DNA of 64,000 nt. It comes from Arthrobacter sp. CJ23. GTDB taxonomy: Bacteria > Actinomycetota > Actinomycetes > Actinomycetales > Micrococcaceae. Both the position numbers and the translations under genes were made by a program. The notes below the pieces were generated by a model, which was not told where the DNA came from, searched no databases, and worked only from the letters and a program-made list of their open reading frames with translations. Positions 16,945 through 25,852 of this stretch are shown here, piece by piece. The DNA lies in contig NZ_CP102950.1 of assembly GCF_024741795.1 (NCBI RefSeq), forward strand, positions 4,030,001 to 4,094,000, given 5' to 3'. Positions within the stretch are counted from its first letter, which is position 1. The number at the start of each line of letters is the position of its first letter.

Positions 16945-17871
16945 ATGAAGCGCACCAAGAAGTCAAGGAAAGCGGAAGCTGCGGACCCGCTCGCGCCGGA
17001 ACCGGCCGCCGTCGCGTCGGACGACCGGGACGACACCCCGCGCAAGCCAGGGGGCAAGCCGCTGTGGCTGCGGCCCGTCACGTGGGTCGCAGGAATCATC
17101 GTGGCCGCGCTCGGCGTGGCACTCAGCAACCTCCTGGTCCCGTTCTTCGGCGGCTTCCTGGAACGGGCCACCACCACAGGGGAGCCAGTGCGCGTCGACA
17201 ACGTGCGCATCACCGATCTGGGCGGCAACTCCTTCGCTTTCCCGGACTCCGCACAGTTCTCCGGCCGGGACCTGGCCGAGCTGAACTCCTCGCCCGATCC
17301 GGCCGCGTGGCTCGAATCCCGCGGCGGCGTGCGGGCCGGCGCTTTGTGGATTCAGCTGACGGTGTCCGGCAACCGGCCCGACGGCGTCCGCATCCTGGAT
17401 CTGAAGCCGGCCGGCAGTTGTTCCACTCCCCATGCCGGAACACTGTTCGTCTCACCGCCGGCGGGTGGGGAGAACGCCCAGATGGTGTTCCTCCACCTCG
17501 ACAACTTCGGGGCGTCGGCCACCTACCGGCCGGAAGGCGCCGACCCCATGGCCCACGAGGAACGGCCGTACTTCCTGGACAAGACCATCTCCCTGAAGAA
17601 GGACGAGCAGTTCGTGCTGCTGGTGATGCTGGACAGCAAGAAATCCCTGTGCTCCGTGGAACTCGACTTCACCGTCCTCGACGCCGGCAAAACAGTCTCC
17701 CAGCGGGTCAGCAACCAGGGGGCACCGTTCACGGTCACTGCCGAGCTCAGCCGCCAGGCCTGGCAGCAAACGTTTCTTGGCGGGGTGATGTGCACGGGCG
17801 ACTTCGTGCCCGCCACAGACGCCTGGCTGCTGGACCAGCCCGGCGATCCCTGCGGCGCCCCGCTGCCGTAG
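16945..17871 (+). CDS. Hypothetical membrane-anchored protein
   Basis: A 308-residue protein not recognised as a named family. A basic N-terminus (MKRTKKSRKAEA) and a Pro/Ala-rich cytoplasmic stretch are followed by one hydrophobic helix near residues 47-70 (VTWVAGIIVAALGVALSNLL). The remaining about 235 residues should be extracytoplasmic; they look beta-rich and contain four scattered Cys that could form disulfides. GGAGG upstream decides ATG 16945 over codons further upstream. It precedes trmB with 67 bases between, so co-transcription is possible but function is unknown. Confidence 0.7.
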   Translation: MKRTKKSRKAEAADPLAPEPAAVASDDRDDTPRKPGGKPLWLRPVTWVAGIIVAALGVALSNLLVPFFGGFLERATTTGEPVRVDNVRITDLGGNSFAFPDSAQFSGRDLAELNSSPDPAAWLESRGGVRAGALWIQLTVSGNRPDGVRILDLKPAGSCSTPHAGTLFVSPPAGGENAQMVFLHLDNFGASATYRPEGADPMAHEERPYFLDKTISLKKDEQFVLLVMLDSKKSLCSVELDFTVLDAGKTVSQRVSNQGAPFTVTAELSRQAWQQTFLGGVMCTGDFVPATDAWLLDQPGDPCGAPLP

Positions 17872-17938
17872 CCGGCGGTTATCCACATAGCCAGACCCGG
17901 CCGCCTGGCCCTCCCGGTCCGCAGGTATTCTGGAAGGG

Positions 17939-18853
17939 ATGAGTGAAACCCCAGAATCCCCCGATGCACCGCGCCCCGTGACCCCCGGAAGCCAGGCCTC
18001 CTTCGGCACCTACGGCGGCCGGCCTGTCAGTTTTGTGCGCCGCGGCACCCGCCTGCAAGGCCGCCGCCAGGCTGCATGGGAAGAGCACTCGGACCGCTGG
18101 GCCATCCAGGTACCGCGGCATGTGGCCAACACCTCGGTGCACCCGGACTACACCTTCGACGCCGAGGCGGAGTTCGGGCGCAAGGCGCCCCTAATCGTGG
18201 AGATCGGATCAGGCCTGGGTGACGCCGTCTGCCACGCCGCCGAGCAGAACCCGGACAAGGACTTCCTGGCCGTGGAGGTCTACACCCCGGGCCTGGCCAA
18301 CACGCTGATCAAGATCAACAGCCGCGGCCTCACCAATGTGCGCGTGGTGGAGGCCAACGCCCCCGAGGTCCTGGAATCCATGCTCCCCGCCGGCTCCGTG
18401 AGCGAGCTCTGGGTCTTCTTCCCGGACCCTTGGCACAAGGCCCGGCACCACAAGCGCCGGCTCATCCAGCCCGCCTTTGCCGGCATCGCGGCCAAGGCCC
18501 TGGAAAAGGGCGGCTTCTGGCGGATCGCCACAGACTGGTCCAACTACGCCGTGCACGTGCGCGAGGTCCTGGCCGGTTCCACCGAGTTCGAGAACATGCA
18601 CGAGGGCGAGCGGAGCGGCACCGAAAGCCCCCTCACCCAGGTGTGGGAGTCCGGCGTCGAGTCCATGGTGGGCGGCGCGCCGGTCAAGGAAGGCCGCGCC
18701 CCCGTCAGCACGGAACACACCGGACCCAACGAAGGCGTGGACCATGTGGGCGGCTGGGCTCCCCGCTTCGACGGCCGCATCCGCACCAGCTTCGAGGGCA
18801 AGGCGCACGAAGCCGGCCGCATGATCTTCGACCTCACGTACCGCAGGATCTAG
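17939..18853 (+). CDS. trmB: tRNA (guanine-N7-)-methyltransferase TrmB
   Basis: A 304-residue enzyme that methylates N7 of G46 in tRNA variable loops using SAM. The SAM site reads LIVEIGSGLGDAVCHAA, followed by FLAVEVYTPGLA, and the substrate motif FFPDPWHKARHHKRRL is the TrmB signature. Near the C-terminus RIATDWSNYAVHVREVL and the family end motif TSFEGKAHEAGR-x-IFDL are visible. An N-terminal extension of about 50 residues beyond E. coli TrmB is common in actinobacteria. GGAAGGG lies directly before the ATG. Confidence 0.95.
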   Translation: MSETPESPDAPRPVTPGSQASFGTYGGRPVSFVRRGTRLQGRRQAAWEEHSDRWAIQVPRHVANTSVHPDYTFDAEAEFGRKAPLIVEIGSGLGDAVCHAAEQNPDKDFLAVEVYTPGLANTLIKINSRGLTNVRVVEANAPEVLESMLPAGSVSELWVFFPDPWHKARHHKRRLIQPAFAGIAAKALEKGGFWRIATDWSNYAVHVREVLAGSTEFENMHEGERSGTESPLTQVWESGVESMVGGAPVKEGRAPVSTEHTGPNEGVDHVGGWAPRFDGRIRTSFEGKAHEAGRMIFDLTYRRI

Positions 18854-18874
18854 CCAACACGATTTGGGGGAATC

Positions 18875-19261
18875 ATGAGTGACCAGCCGCAGCAGCTTTC
18901 CTACGCCCCGGCCCCGCCTGCCAGTCCCAAGGGGCTCGGTCCAGGAATCGCCAGCGCGGTCCTGGCCATACTGGTGCCTATGACCCTCGCCGTCACCTTC
19001 CCCATCGGACTCTTCGCTGCGTTGTTCACCCGGGGCGACTATGGTTCCGGCGGCACGCTGCGCTGGGTCATGCCGGCCGTAATGTGGGGTGTCCCCGGCC
19101 TCCTGGCGCTCATCGCCGTGATCACGGGCATCACTGCCGTGAGCCTGTCCAAGCGCTGGGACGCCGCCCGGGTTCTGGGCAGCATCGGGCTGTCCCTCAC
19201 TGCGCTGTGCGTTGCCGGAGTGTTACTGCTGGCCCACCGCTCCGGAACGCCGTTGTACTGA
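18875..19261 (+). CDS. Small DUF4190-like membrane protein
   Basis: A 128-residue protein with a polar Gln/Pro/Ala-rich N-terminus of about 25 residues and three hydrophobic segments (about 27-50, 65-90 and 103-122). The layout resembles DUF4190-type actinobacterial membrane proteins of unknown function. GGGGG precedes the ATG. It lies 21 bases after trmB and directly abuts the next gene. Confidence 0.7.
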   Translation: MSDQPQQLSYAPAPPASPKGLGPGIASAVLAILVPMTLAVTFPIGLFAALFTRGDYGSGGTLRWVMPAVMWGVPGLLALIAVITGITAVSLSKRWDAARVLGSIGLSLTALCVAGVLLLAHRSGTPLY

Positions 19262-19262
19262 C

Positions 19263-19739
19263 ATGCCCCAGGTACGTGCGGAACGGTTCATCCGGCTGGA
19301 CCCGGAGACGGCCTTTGCCCTGTCCCAGACCACCGGCGAATTCCGGTTGAAGTGGGACCCCTTCATTTCCGCGCAGGGCTTTCTGGACGGCGCCACCGCC
19401 GCCGGCAAGGGCGTCCGCACTCGCACAGTGTCCCGGCTGGGCCTGCGCATGGTCAGCGAATACGTCTCCTACACGCCACCCAGGAACGTGGGCATGACGA
19501 TGGTGTCCGGCCCGTGGTTCTTTGAGAACTTCGGCGGCGGCTGGCGTTTCACCCCCGACGACGGCGGCACCCGCGCCGTCTGGAAGTACACCTTCTCTTG
19601 CCGCCCGGCTTTCCTGAGGCCCGTCGCGGAGCGGATCGGCGCCTGGCTGCTGGGCCGCGAAATCGAGCGGCGGATCGAGGCATTCGCCCGCGCCTGCGAG
19701 AACCAGGACCTCCTCGCGGAGCTGCGTTCCGGCAACTGA
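19263..19739 (+). CDS. SRPBCC (START-fold) family protein
   Basis: A 158-residue protein matching the polyketide-cyclase/SRPBCC lipid-binding fold. ERFIRLDPETAFALSQ at the start, a glycine-turn sheet region with FENFGGGWRFTPDDGGTRAVW, and a long C-terminal helix (EIERRIEAFARACENQDLL) are typical. It binds a hydrophobic ligand; nothing indicates which. It starts two bases after the previous stop. Its last codons and stop lie in an 18-bp tandem duplication. Confidence 0.8.
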   Translation: MPQVRAERFIRLDPETAFALSQTTGEFRLKWDPFISAQGFLDGATAAGKGVRTRTVSRLGLRMVSEYVSYTPPRNVGMTMVSGPWFFENFGGGWRFTPDDGGTRAVWKYTFSCRPAFLRPVAERIGAWLLGREIERRIEAFARACENQDLLAELRSGN

Positions 19740-19759
19740 CAGCGTTCCGGCAACTGACA
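19724..19759. repeat. 18-bp tandem duplication over a stop codon
   Basis: GCGTTCCGGCAACTGACA occurs twice back to back (19724-19741 and 19742-19759), the first copy holding the SRPBCC stop codon. A third partial copy, GCGTTCCGGCA, lies at about 19792-19802. It looks like recent replication slippage at the 3' end. Confidence 0.9.
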
Positions 19760-19807
19760 GCGCACCGAAACAACCGGGCGCCGAAACAACAGCGTTCCGG
19801 CATACAG

Positions 19808-19851
19808 ACAGCCCCCTGCCGGTCCGCTGGTGCGGACCCGCAAGGGGCTGT
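19808..19851. terminator. Bidirectional terminator between SRPBCC gene and ilvD
   Basis: ACAGCCCC (19808-19815) pairs with GGGGCTGT (19844-19851), with an inner GGTCCGC/GCGGACC stem. This strong GC hairpin sits between two convergent genes and can serve both. No long U-tract follows on either strand. Confidence 0.65.
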
Positions 19852-19883
19852 GTCTACTGCTTGGTGTTGCCTACAGAGTGGTG

Positions 19884-21755
19884 CTAGACCAGCGTGGCGG
19901 TGGCCCGCAGGGGTTCCAGCGGCACGTGCCGCACCGCTCCCTTGTCTGCCGAGAGCGCGAACGCGGCGTAGGCGCGCAGCGCCGGTGAGACGGCACGCTC
20001 ACGGTTGCGGGGCTGGTAGCCGGTGGTGGCTTCCAGCAGTGCACGGCGGCGGTCAAGTTCGTCGTCGGGCACTTCCACCGTGATGGAACGGGAGGGGATG
20101 TCGATGGAAATCGTGTCCCCGTCCTCGACGAGCGCGATGGCTCCTCCCGCGGCAGCCTCCGGGGAGATGTGGCCGATGGACAGTCCCGAGGTGCCGCCGG
20201 AGAAGCGGCCGTCGGTGATCAGGGCGCACTTCGCGCCCAGCCCCAGGCCCTTCAGGAACGACGTCGGGTAGAGCATTTCCTGCATGCCCGGGCCGCCGCG
20301 GGGTCCTTCGTAGCGGATGACCACCACGTCGCCGGCCACGATCCGCTTGCTCAGGATGGCCTCCACGGCGGCATCCTGGGATTCGAAGACCACGGCCGGG
20401 CCGGAGAACTTGAAAATCGATTCGTCCACGCCGGCGGTCTTCACCACGCAGCCGTCCACCGAGATGTTGCCCCGGAGCACGGCCAGGCCGCCCTCCACGG
20501 TGTGGGCGTTCTTGACCGAGCGGATGCAGCCGTTCGCATCGTCGGTGTCCAGGGTGTCCCAGCGCTCGGACTGGGAGAAGGCCGTGGCGGAGCGGACGCA
20601 GCCGGGGGCCGCGTGGAACAGTTCGACCGCGGCGTCCGTGGCCTTGCCGCCGCGGATGTCCCAGTCGTCCAGCCAGGAGCGCAGGTCCGGGCCGTGGACG
20701 GAGCGCACATCGTGGCGGAGCATTCCGCCGCGGTCCAATTCGCCCAGGATCGCGGGGATGCCGCCGGCGCGGTGGACGTCCTCCACCAGGTAGTCGCCGT
20801 TGGGGGCAACCTTGGTGAGGCAGGGGGTGCGGCGGGAGATCGCGTCGATGTCTTCGAGCGTGAAGTCCAGCTCGGCCTCCTGTGCTGCGGCGAGCAGGTG
20901 CAGGATGGTGTTGGAGGAGCCGCCCATGGCGATGTCCATGGTCATGGCGTTCTCGAACGCCGCACGGCCGGCGATGGCGCGCGGCAGTACGCTTTCATCG
21001 TCATCGGAGTAGTAGGCGTTGGTGATGTCCACGATCGCCTTGCCGGCGTCCTGGTACAGCGCCTTGCGGGCCGTGTGCGTGGCCAGGATGGTGCCGTTGC
21101 CCGGCAGCGAGAGGCCGAGCGCTTCGGTGAGGCAGTTCATGGAGTTGGCCGTGAACATGCCCGAGCAGGAACCGCACGTGGGGCAGGACGTTTCCTCGAT
21201 GGCCAGAAGGTCCTCGTCGGAGACGGAGTCGTTGACGGCGTCGGCGATGGCGGAGATCAAGTTCAGGCGCTTGCGGACGGTACCGTCCACCAGGACGGCG
21301 GTGCCGCCCTCCATGGGGCCGCCGCTGACAAAGACGGTGGGGATGTTCAGGCGCATGGCGGCCATCATCATGCCGGGGGTGATCTTGTCGCAGTTGGAGA
21401 TGCAGATCAGGGCATCGGCGCAGTGCGCGTTGACCATGTACTCCACCGAGTCGGCGATCAGGTCGCGGGAGGGCAGCGAGTAGAGCATGCCGCCGTGGCC
21501 CATGGCGATGCCGTCGTCCACGGCAATGGTGTTGAATTCGCGCGGGATGCCGCCGGCCTCGATGATGGCGTCGGAGACGATGCGCCCCACCGGCTGGAGG
21601 TGGGTGTGTCCGGGGACAAATTCGGTGAAGCTGTTGGCGACGGCGATGATCGGCTTGCCGAAATCGGCGCCGTTGACGCCTGCAGCGCGGAGGAGGGCGC
21701 GGGCACCGACCATGTTGCGGCCGTGGGTGACTGTTCGTGAACGTAGTGGAGGCAT
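19884..21755 (-). CDS. ilvD: Dihydroxy-acid dehydratase
   Basis: A 623-residue enzyme of branched-chain amino acid synthesis that dehydrates 2,3-dihydroxy-3-methylbutanoate and its homologue. Fe-S cluster cysteines are seen in [15 protein letters not shown] and [34 protein letters not shown] and the C-terminal [18 protein letters not shown] are family signatures. The sequence is of the E. coli-like long type with [4Fe-4S]-style [10 protein letters not shown]. The ATG at 21755 is preferred; a TTG four codons upstream is possible and neither has a clear ribosome site. It is divergent from an MmyB-type regulator. Confidence 0.95.
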   Translation of the reverse strand: MPPLRSRTVTHGRNMVGARALLRAAGVNGADFGKPIIAVANSFTEFVPGHTHLQPVGRIVSDAIIEAGGIPREFNTIAVDDGIAMGHGGMLYSLPSRDLIADSVEYMVNAHCADALICISNCDKITPGMMMAAMRLNIPTVFVSGGPMEGGTAVLVDGTVRKRLNLISAIADAVNDSVSDEDLLAIEETSCPTCGSCSGMFTANSMNCLTEALGLSLPGNGTILATHTARKALYQDAGKAIVDITNAYYSDDDESVLPRAIAGRAAFENAMTMDIAMGGSSNTILHLLAAAQEAELDFTLEDIDAISRRTPCLTKVAPNGDYLVEDVHRAGGIPAILGELDRGGMLRHDVRSVHGPDLRSWLDDWDIRGGKATDAAVELFHAAPGCVRSATAFSQSERWDTLDTDDANGCIRSVKNAHTVEGGLAVLRGNISVDGCVVKTAGVDESIFKFSGPAVVFESQDAAVEAILSKRIVAGDVVVIRYEGPRGGPGMQEMLYPTSFLKGLGLGAKCALITDGRFSGGTSGLSIGHISPEAAAGGAIALVEDGDTISIDIPSRSITVEVPDDELDRRRALLEATTGYQPRNRERAVSPALRAYAAFALSADKGAVRHVPLEPLRATATLV

Positions 21756-21832
21756 CAAACCAGTCAACCAGTGAGGGGCCCGCAGTGGAAGTCGGCGCTG
21801 GTACTAGTAGTGGGAGTGCTAGATTCGATGGA

Positions 21833-22660
21833 ATGAATGATGAACGACGGCGGGAACTGGGCCAGTTCCTGCGCGACCGCCGGGCGAACCTCGTGCGCGC
21901 GGAGCTGGGGCTGGCGCCCATCGGCCGCAACCGCACCCTGGGGCTGCGCCGGGAGGAGGTGGCGTCCTTCGCCGCGGTCAGCGTCACCTGGTACACCTGG
22001 ATCGAACAGGGCCGGGAAGTCAACGCCTCCAGGCAGGTGCTCGAGGCCATCGCGCGCGTGCTTGGCCTGACCGGTGCTGAAAAAACGTATGTGCTGGCGA
22101 TGGGCGGCTACACGCCTGTTCCGGCCGCCGAGACGGCCATGATCGAGGAAGCCCCCGCACACCTGCAGCGCCTCCTTGATTCCCTCGGCTTCCCGGCCTT
22201 CGCCGTGGCCCCGGACTGGGGCATCACCGGCTGGAACCGGGCCTACGCCGGCCTGTACTCGCGGATCGCGTCCGTGGACCCGGCCGAGCGGAACCTGCTC
22301 TGGCTGATCTTCACGGACCCGCACCTGCGCGAGATGCTGCCCGACTGGGAAGAGACCTCACGCCACTTCGTGGCCGAGTTCCGGGCCGAGGCGGGTGCCC
22401 GGCTCGGATCGGCGGCCCACACCGAGCTGATCAGCCGGCTCGGCAAGGCCAGCCCGGAATTCGCCCAGCTCTGGGCCGACCGCGGCGTGGAGCGGTTCGC
22501 CTCAAGGCAACGGGTCTTCCTGCATCCCGTCCTGGGCGAACTGGTCTTTGAACAGCACCGCCTGGTGCCCTCGGACGCACCGGACCTGCACCTGGTCATG
22601 TACGCCCCGGTGCCGGGTACGTCCACCGCACAAAGGATGCCGGCACTCGTGGCGGGCTAG
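21833..22660 (+). CDS. XRE-family regulator with MmyB-like ligand domain
   Basis: A 275-residue regulator. The N-terminal HTH includes LGQFLRDRRANL, then RTLGLRREEVASFAAVS and VTWYTWIEQGREVNAS, the pattern of MmyB/XRE proteins. The C-terminal half (LDSLGFPAFAVAPDWGITGWN onward) is the MmyB-like PAS-type ligand-binding domain, thought to bind fatty acids or other hydrophobic ligands. Such genes often control a divergent oxidoreductase; here the divergent gene is ilvD, which may be coincidental. ATG 21833 follows TAGATTCG closely, so the message may be leaderless. Confidence 0.87.
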   Translation: MNDERRRELGQFLRDRRANLVRAELGLAPIGRNRTLGLRREEVASFAAVSVTWYTWIEQGREVNASRQVLEAIARVLGLTGAEKTYVLAMGGYTPVPAAETAMIEEAPAHLQRLLDSLGFPAFAVAPDWGITGWNRAYAGLYSRIASVDPAERNLLWLIFTDPHLREMLPDWEETSRHFVAEFRAEAGARLGSAAHTELISRLGKASPEFAQLWADRGVERFASRQRVFLHPVLGELVFEQHRLVPSDAPDLHLVMYAPVPGTSTAQRMPALVAG

Positions 22661-22814
22661 TGCGGAGGTCCCTTCCCAACACTCGCAAGCTCGTGTCGGG
22701 GCCCTCGGAACGCCGTTTGGTCCTGGCGCATTGCCCGCCTGTGCTTTGCGTGCTCTCCGGGCACCGGCTATCCTGTGTGATGTGTCACCCCACGGTGGCA
22801 CGCGCTTATGATCT

Positions 22815-23012
22815 GCGGCGGGAGAGTCCTGCCGGTACATTCAGCAGGCGCCGTAGGAGCAAACCCTCCCCAGGAATCTCTCAGGCCCATGTACCGCCGC
22901 GGCAAGGCAACTCTGGAAAGCAGTCCGGTTTACCGGGCTCACCGACGGTGCAAGTGGTCCTGCAGGAGCAGGGACACGGAATCTCTCAGGTCCAATACAG
23001 AGCGGGGAGGAA
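22815..23012 (+). ncRNA. Tandem glycine riboswitch
   Basis: Two consecutive aptamers. The first (about 22815-22899) has GCGGCGGGAGAG, GGCGCCGTAGGAGCAAA and GAATCTCTCAGGC, closed by GCCGC pairing. The second (about 22908-23012) starts ACTCTGGAAAGCAG and has CACCGACGGTGCAA and GGAATCTCTCAGGT. These are the conserved blocks of the gcvT-motif RNA. It sits immediately upstream of lipA and the metF-like gene, so that pair should rise with glycine. Together with the flanks it fills the 400-base interval between the MmyB-type gene and lipA. Confidence 0.92.
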
Positions 23013-23023
23013 CCCGAATCATC

Positions 23024-23041
23024 GTGGCACCCTTGTGCCAC
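23024..23041 (+). promoter_or_regulatory. Hairpin between glycine riboswitch and lipA start
   Basis: GTGGCAC-CCTT-GTGCCAC is a perfect seven-pair stem with a four-base loop, ending about 10 bases before the lipA ribosome site. It has no U-tract on the plus strand, so it may act in the expression platform by masking or exposing the site rather than as a full terminator. Confidence 0.55.
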
Positions 23042-23060
23042 CTGAATTATGGAGTTCCTC

Positions 23061-24086
23061 ATGACCCTGGCACCTGAAGGCCGCAAGCTGCTGCGCGTTG
23101 AACAGCGCAACGCCGCCGTCCCGGTCGAACGCAAGCCCGAATGGATCAAGGCCAAGGTCCAGATGGGCCCGGAGTTCGTGGGCCTGAAGAACCTCGTCAA
23201 GAAGGAAGGCCTGCACACCGTCTGCGAGGAAGCCGGCTGCCCCAACATCTTCGAATGCTGGGAAGACAAGGAAGCGACCTTCCTGATCGGCGGCTCCGAA
23301 TGCACCCGCCGCTGCGACTTCTGCCAGATCGACACCGGCAAGCCCTCCCCCGTGGACCGCTTCGAACCCACCAAGGTGGCCCGCTCCGTGCAGGCCATGA
23401 ACCTGCGCTACGCCACCGTCACCGGCGTGGCCCGCGACGACCTCGCGGACGAGGGCGTCTGGCTCTACGCCGAGACCGTCCGCAAGATCCACGAACTGAA
23501 CCCCGGCACCGGCGTCGAACTGCTCATCCCGGACTTCTCCGGCAAACCCGAGCACATCGCCGCGATCTGCGACTCCGCCCCGGAGGTGTTCGCGCACAAC
23601 GTCGAGACCGTGCCCCGCATCTTCAAGCGCATCCGGCCCGCGTTCCGCTACGAACGCTCCCTGGACGTCATCACCCAGGGCCGGGACCTGGGCATGGTCA
23701 CCAAGTCCAACCTCATCCTGGGCATGGGCGAAACCCGCCAGGAGATCTCCGAGGCCCTCGCGGACCTGCACGCCGCCGGCTGCGACCTGATCACCATCAC
23801 CCAGTACCTGCGCCCCTCCGAACGGCACCTGCCCGTGGACCGCTGGGTCAAGCCCCAGGAATTCGTGGACCTCGCCACCGAGGCCGAGGAGCTCGGCTTC
23901 CTGGGCGTCATGTCCGGGCCCCTGGTCCGCTCCTCCTACCGCGCCGGCCGGCTCTGGGCCACCGCGATGCGCAAGAAGGGCCGGCAGATCCCCGCCCACC
24001 TGGCCCACATCGCCGAAGGCATCCAGGACTCCGGCACCACCCGCCAGGAAGCCCGCACCATCCTCGCCGCCCACGCCGGCGCCTGA
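23061..24086 (+). CDS. lipA: Lipoyl synthase
   Basis: A 341-residue radical SAM enzyme inserting two sulfurs into octanoyl-protein. The auxiliary cluster motif [12 protein letters not shown] (CX4CX5C) and the radical SAM motif CTRRCDFC (CX3CX2C) are both present, and RSSYRAG near the C-terminus holds the conserved Ser ligand. GGAG at 23051-23054 favours ATG 23061 over ATG 23049. Its position behind a glycine riboswitch suggests that this copy serves the lipoylated GcvH of the glycine cleavage system; a separate housekeeping lipA next to lipB would be expected elsewhere. Confidence 0.94.
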   Translation: MTLAPEGRKLLRVEQRNAAVPVERKPEWIKAKVQMGPEFVGLKNLVKKEGLHTVCEEAGCPNIFECWEDKEATFLIGGSECTRRCDFCQIDTGKPSPVDRFEPTKVARSVQAMNLRYATVTGVARDDLADEGVWLYAETVRKIHELNPGTGVELLIPDFSGKPEHIAAICDSAPEVFAHNVETVPRIFKRIRPAFRYERSLDVITQGRDLGMVTKSNLILGMGETRQEISEALADLHAAGCDLITITQYLRPSERHLPVDRWVKPQEFVDLATEAEELGFLGVMSGPLVRSSYRAGRLWATAMRKKGRQIPAHLAHIAEGIQDSGTTRQEARTILAAHAGA

Positions 24087-24118
24087 CACCCGTACCTGAG
24101 ACCCGTAGAGGATCAAAG

Positions 24119-24946
24119 ATGTTCCCCACACGACTTGAGATCATCCCTTCCGAGGGCATCGTCGAAAAGGTCCGCGCGGCCGTGCCGCTGGGCACCACGC
24201 TCACCATCACCTGCCTGCCCCACCACGGCATCGGGCGCACCATGCGGGCCGCCGTCGAGCTCTCGCGGCTCGGCTACAGGGCCGTCCCGCACCTCGCGGC
24301 CCGTGCCCTGGAGGACCGCTCGCAGCTGGCCGGAATCCTGCGCGACTGCGACGGCGCCGGCATCCGGGAAGTCTTCGCCGTCGGCGGGGACACGCCGCGG
24401 CCCGCAGGACCCTACGGCACGTCGGCAGAACTGATGGAAGACATCGCCCAGTACTCCGGCGGCAGCATCGCCGTCGGCGTGGCCGGCTACCCCGAGGGCC
24501 ACCCGGCCGTGTCCGGACTGGACCTGCTGGAAGACCTGCTGACCAAGCAGCACATGGCCAGCCACGTGGTCACGCAGATGTGCTTCTCCGCCCCGAAAAT
24601 CGTCGACTTCGTGGCCCTGCTGCGCCGCGAAGGCGTGGATCTGCCCGTGTGGGCTGGCGTGGCCGGCGCCGTTCCCCGGACGAAGCTCGTCTCGCTGGCA
24701 ACCCAGATCGGCGTCGGCACCTCCCTGAAGTTCCTCAGCCGCAAGGGCCCGCTCGCCCGCCGGCTCCTGAGCGGGGACCGGTATTCGCCGGCGCCCCTCG
24801 TGGCCGGACTCGCGGAGAACCAGGACAGGATCGCGGGCATCCATCTCTACACCTTCAACAGCCTGGACGCAGCCGCTGCAAATCAGGCCGCCGCGGACCA
24901 CGCGGCCGCACCGGACGCCCTCGGCACCGCACCGGCGTCGGCCTGA
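24119..24946 (+). CDS. Methylenetetrahydrofolate reductase-like protein
   Basis: A 275-residue TIM-barrel protein of the MetF fold. LEIIPSEGIVEKVRAAVPLG and LTITCLPHHGIGRTM form the first strands, EVFAVGGDTPRPAGPY the flavin-binding loop region, GVAGYPEGHPAVSG the conserved folate-site stretch, and QMCFSAPKIVDFVALLRREG follows. It is divergent from housekeeping MetF, as in one-carbon clusters that feed methyl or methylene-folate from glycine or O-demethylation. GAGG precedes the ATG. It follows lipA by 32 bases, so glycine probably induces both. Confidence 0.82.
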   Translation: MFPTRLEIIPSEGIVEKVRAAVPLGTTLTITCLPHHGIGRTMRAAVELSRLGYRAVPHLAARALEDRSQLAGILRDCDGAGIREVFAVGGDTPRPAGPYGTSAELMEDIAQYSGGSIAVGVAGYPEGHPAVSGLDLLEDLLTKQHMASHVVTQMCFSAPKIVDFVALLRREGVDLPVWAGVAGAVPRTKLVSLATQIGVGTSLKFLSRKGPLARRLLSGDRYSPAPLVAGLAENQDRIAGIHLYTFNSLDAAAANQAAADHAAAPDALGTAPASA

Positions 24947-25074
24947 GGGAGCACCCCGACGACCTCGTGGCGGTGGGCCGGGACGCCGAGTGCAAGGCGC
25001 TGAGCAACGCGGTCCGCTGGCACTGCGAGGGCAGGATCCTGCTGCTCGGCAACCGGACGGTGATCCTGCGCTAG
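24947..25074 (+). pseudogene. purU: Remnant of formyltetrahydrofolate deformylase (purU 3' end)
   Basis: In the frame shifted against the metF-like gene, about 40 residues match the PurU C-terminus: DDLVAVGRDAECKALSNAV and then RILLLGNRTVIL. The E. coli counterpart reads M-x-GRDVEKNVLSRAL...RVFVYGNRTIIL. All upstream parts (ACT and formyltransferase domains, about 240 residues) are missing, and the remnant abuts the metF-like stop codon. An ancestral lipA-metF-purU one-carbon operon that lost purU is the simplest reading. Confidence 0.75.
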
Positions 25075-25097
25075 CGGGCCACCAAGCTTCCGGGCGC

Positions 25098-25118
25098 CTT
25101 ATCCGAAATTTGGGATAA
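25098..25118. promoter_or_regulatory. AT-rich palindrome after the purU remnant
   Basis: TTATCC and GGGATAA flank GAAATTT, inside an AT-rich patch (25098-25145) that stands out in this GC-rich sequence. The neighbouring genes converge here, so neither needs a promoter. It may be a leftover operator of a deleted gene. No function can be shown. Confidence 0.35.
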
Positions 25119-25174
25119 ATATGGATTGATTGAAATAGAACTTGCATTGGGCAGGAGGGCCTTCGGCGGCCGTG

Positions 25175-25852
25175 CTACGGCACCGAAATCGCGGCCACCG
25201 TGCGCTGGGCTTCGTCTCGGAGCTCGACGCCGGCGATCCCGGCCAGCTGCACGGGCGTGGCGCCGGTGACCTTGATGCGGCCGCTGGGCGTGGCGGTCCA
25301 GCCGCAGGCAAGCTCCTCGGCGCCGTCCCGGCCCTTCACCCACAGGTACAGGGTGCCCTCCAGCGGCATGCTCCGGCCGTCCACCTCCAGCTCGGTGCCC
25401 CAGGTCTTCTTCACCATGCCCACCGTCAGCTGCAGCCCGCTGCCCGCCTGCACCGAGTAGCTCGCGTCCGGTTTGGGCGGCTGGTTCAGCAGCGGCCCGG
25501 CCAGGAAGCCCAGCGCCAGGCAGGCGGCGGCGACGCCCGCCATAACAGCCGAGCGCCGGCGTCGGGACGTCCGCCTGCGCGCCGCAAGCTCGTCCAGCAC
25601 CTTGTGCTTGAGGGTTTCGGCAGGCTCCACCAGGAGCGGGGAGGGGTCGACGGCGGGGCGCCCGGCGGTGAGCGCCACGGCGTCGGGCGCGGGAACGGCG
25701 TCGAGCAGCGCCGGAAGGCTTTCGAGCTCCTCAAGCTCGCGGCGGCACTCCGCGCACCCGGCGAGGTGGTCCTCGAAGGCGCGCGCCTCGGCCGCTTCCA
25801 GGCCGCCCAGCAGATAGGCGCCGAGCAGCTGGTGGATGGCGTTTCCGCTCAT
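25175..25852 (-). CDS. Anti-sigma factor (zinc-finger, RskA type)
   Basis: A 225-residue membrane anti-sigma factor. The N-terminus has LLGAYLLGGLEAAEARAFEDHLAGCAEC, i.e. the H-x3-C-x2-C zinc-finger pattern (HLAGCAEC). One transmembrane helix follows near residues 100-122 (AVMAGVAAACLALGFLAG), and an extracytoplasmic RskA-like domain completes it. It overlaps the sigma gene by four bases (ATGA), the standard arrangement. It would hold the sigma factor at the membrane until degraded after a surface or redox signal. Confidence 0.9.
   Translation of the reverse strand: MSGNAIHQLLGAYLLGGLEAAEARAFEDHLAGCAECRRELEELESLPALLDAVPAPDAVALTAGRPAVDPSPLLVEPAETLKHKVLDELAARRRTSRRRRSAVMAGVAAACLALGFLAGPLLNQPPKPDASYSVQAGSGLQLTVGMVKKTWGTELEVDGRSMPLEGTLYLWVKGRDGAEELACGWTATPSGRIKVTGATPVQLAGIAGVELRDEAQRTVAAISVP

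Noticed and set aside
20169..21740. Long plus-strand frame opposite ilvD
   Set aside because: Shadow of ilvD; Val/Gly/His/Asp-rich with no recognisable domain.
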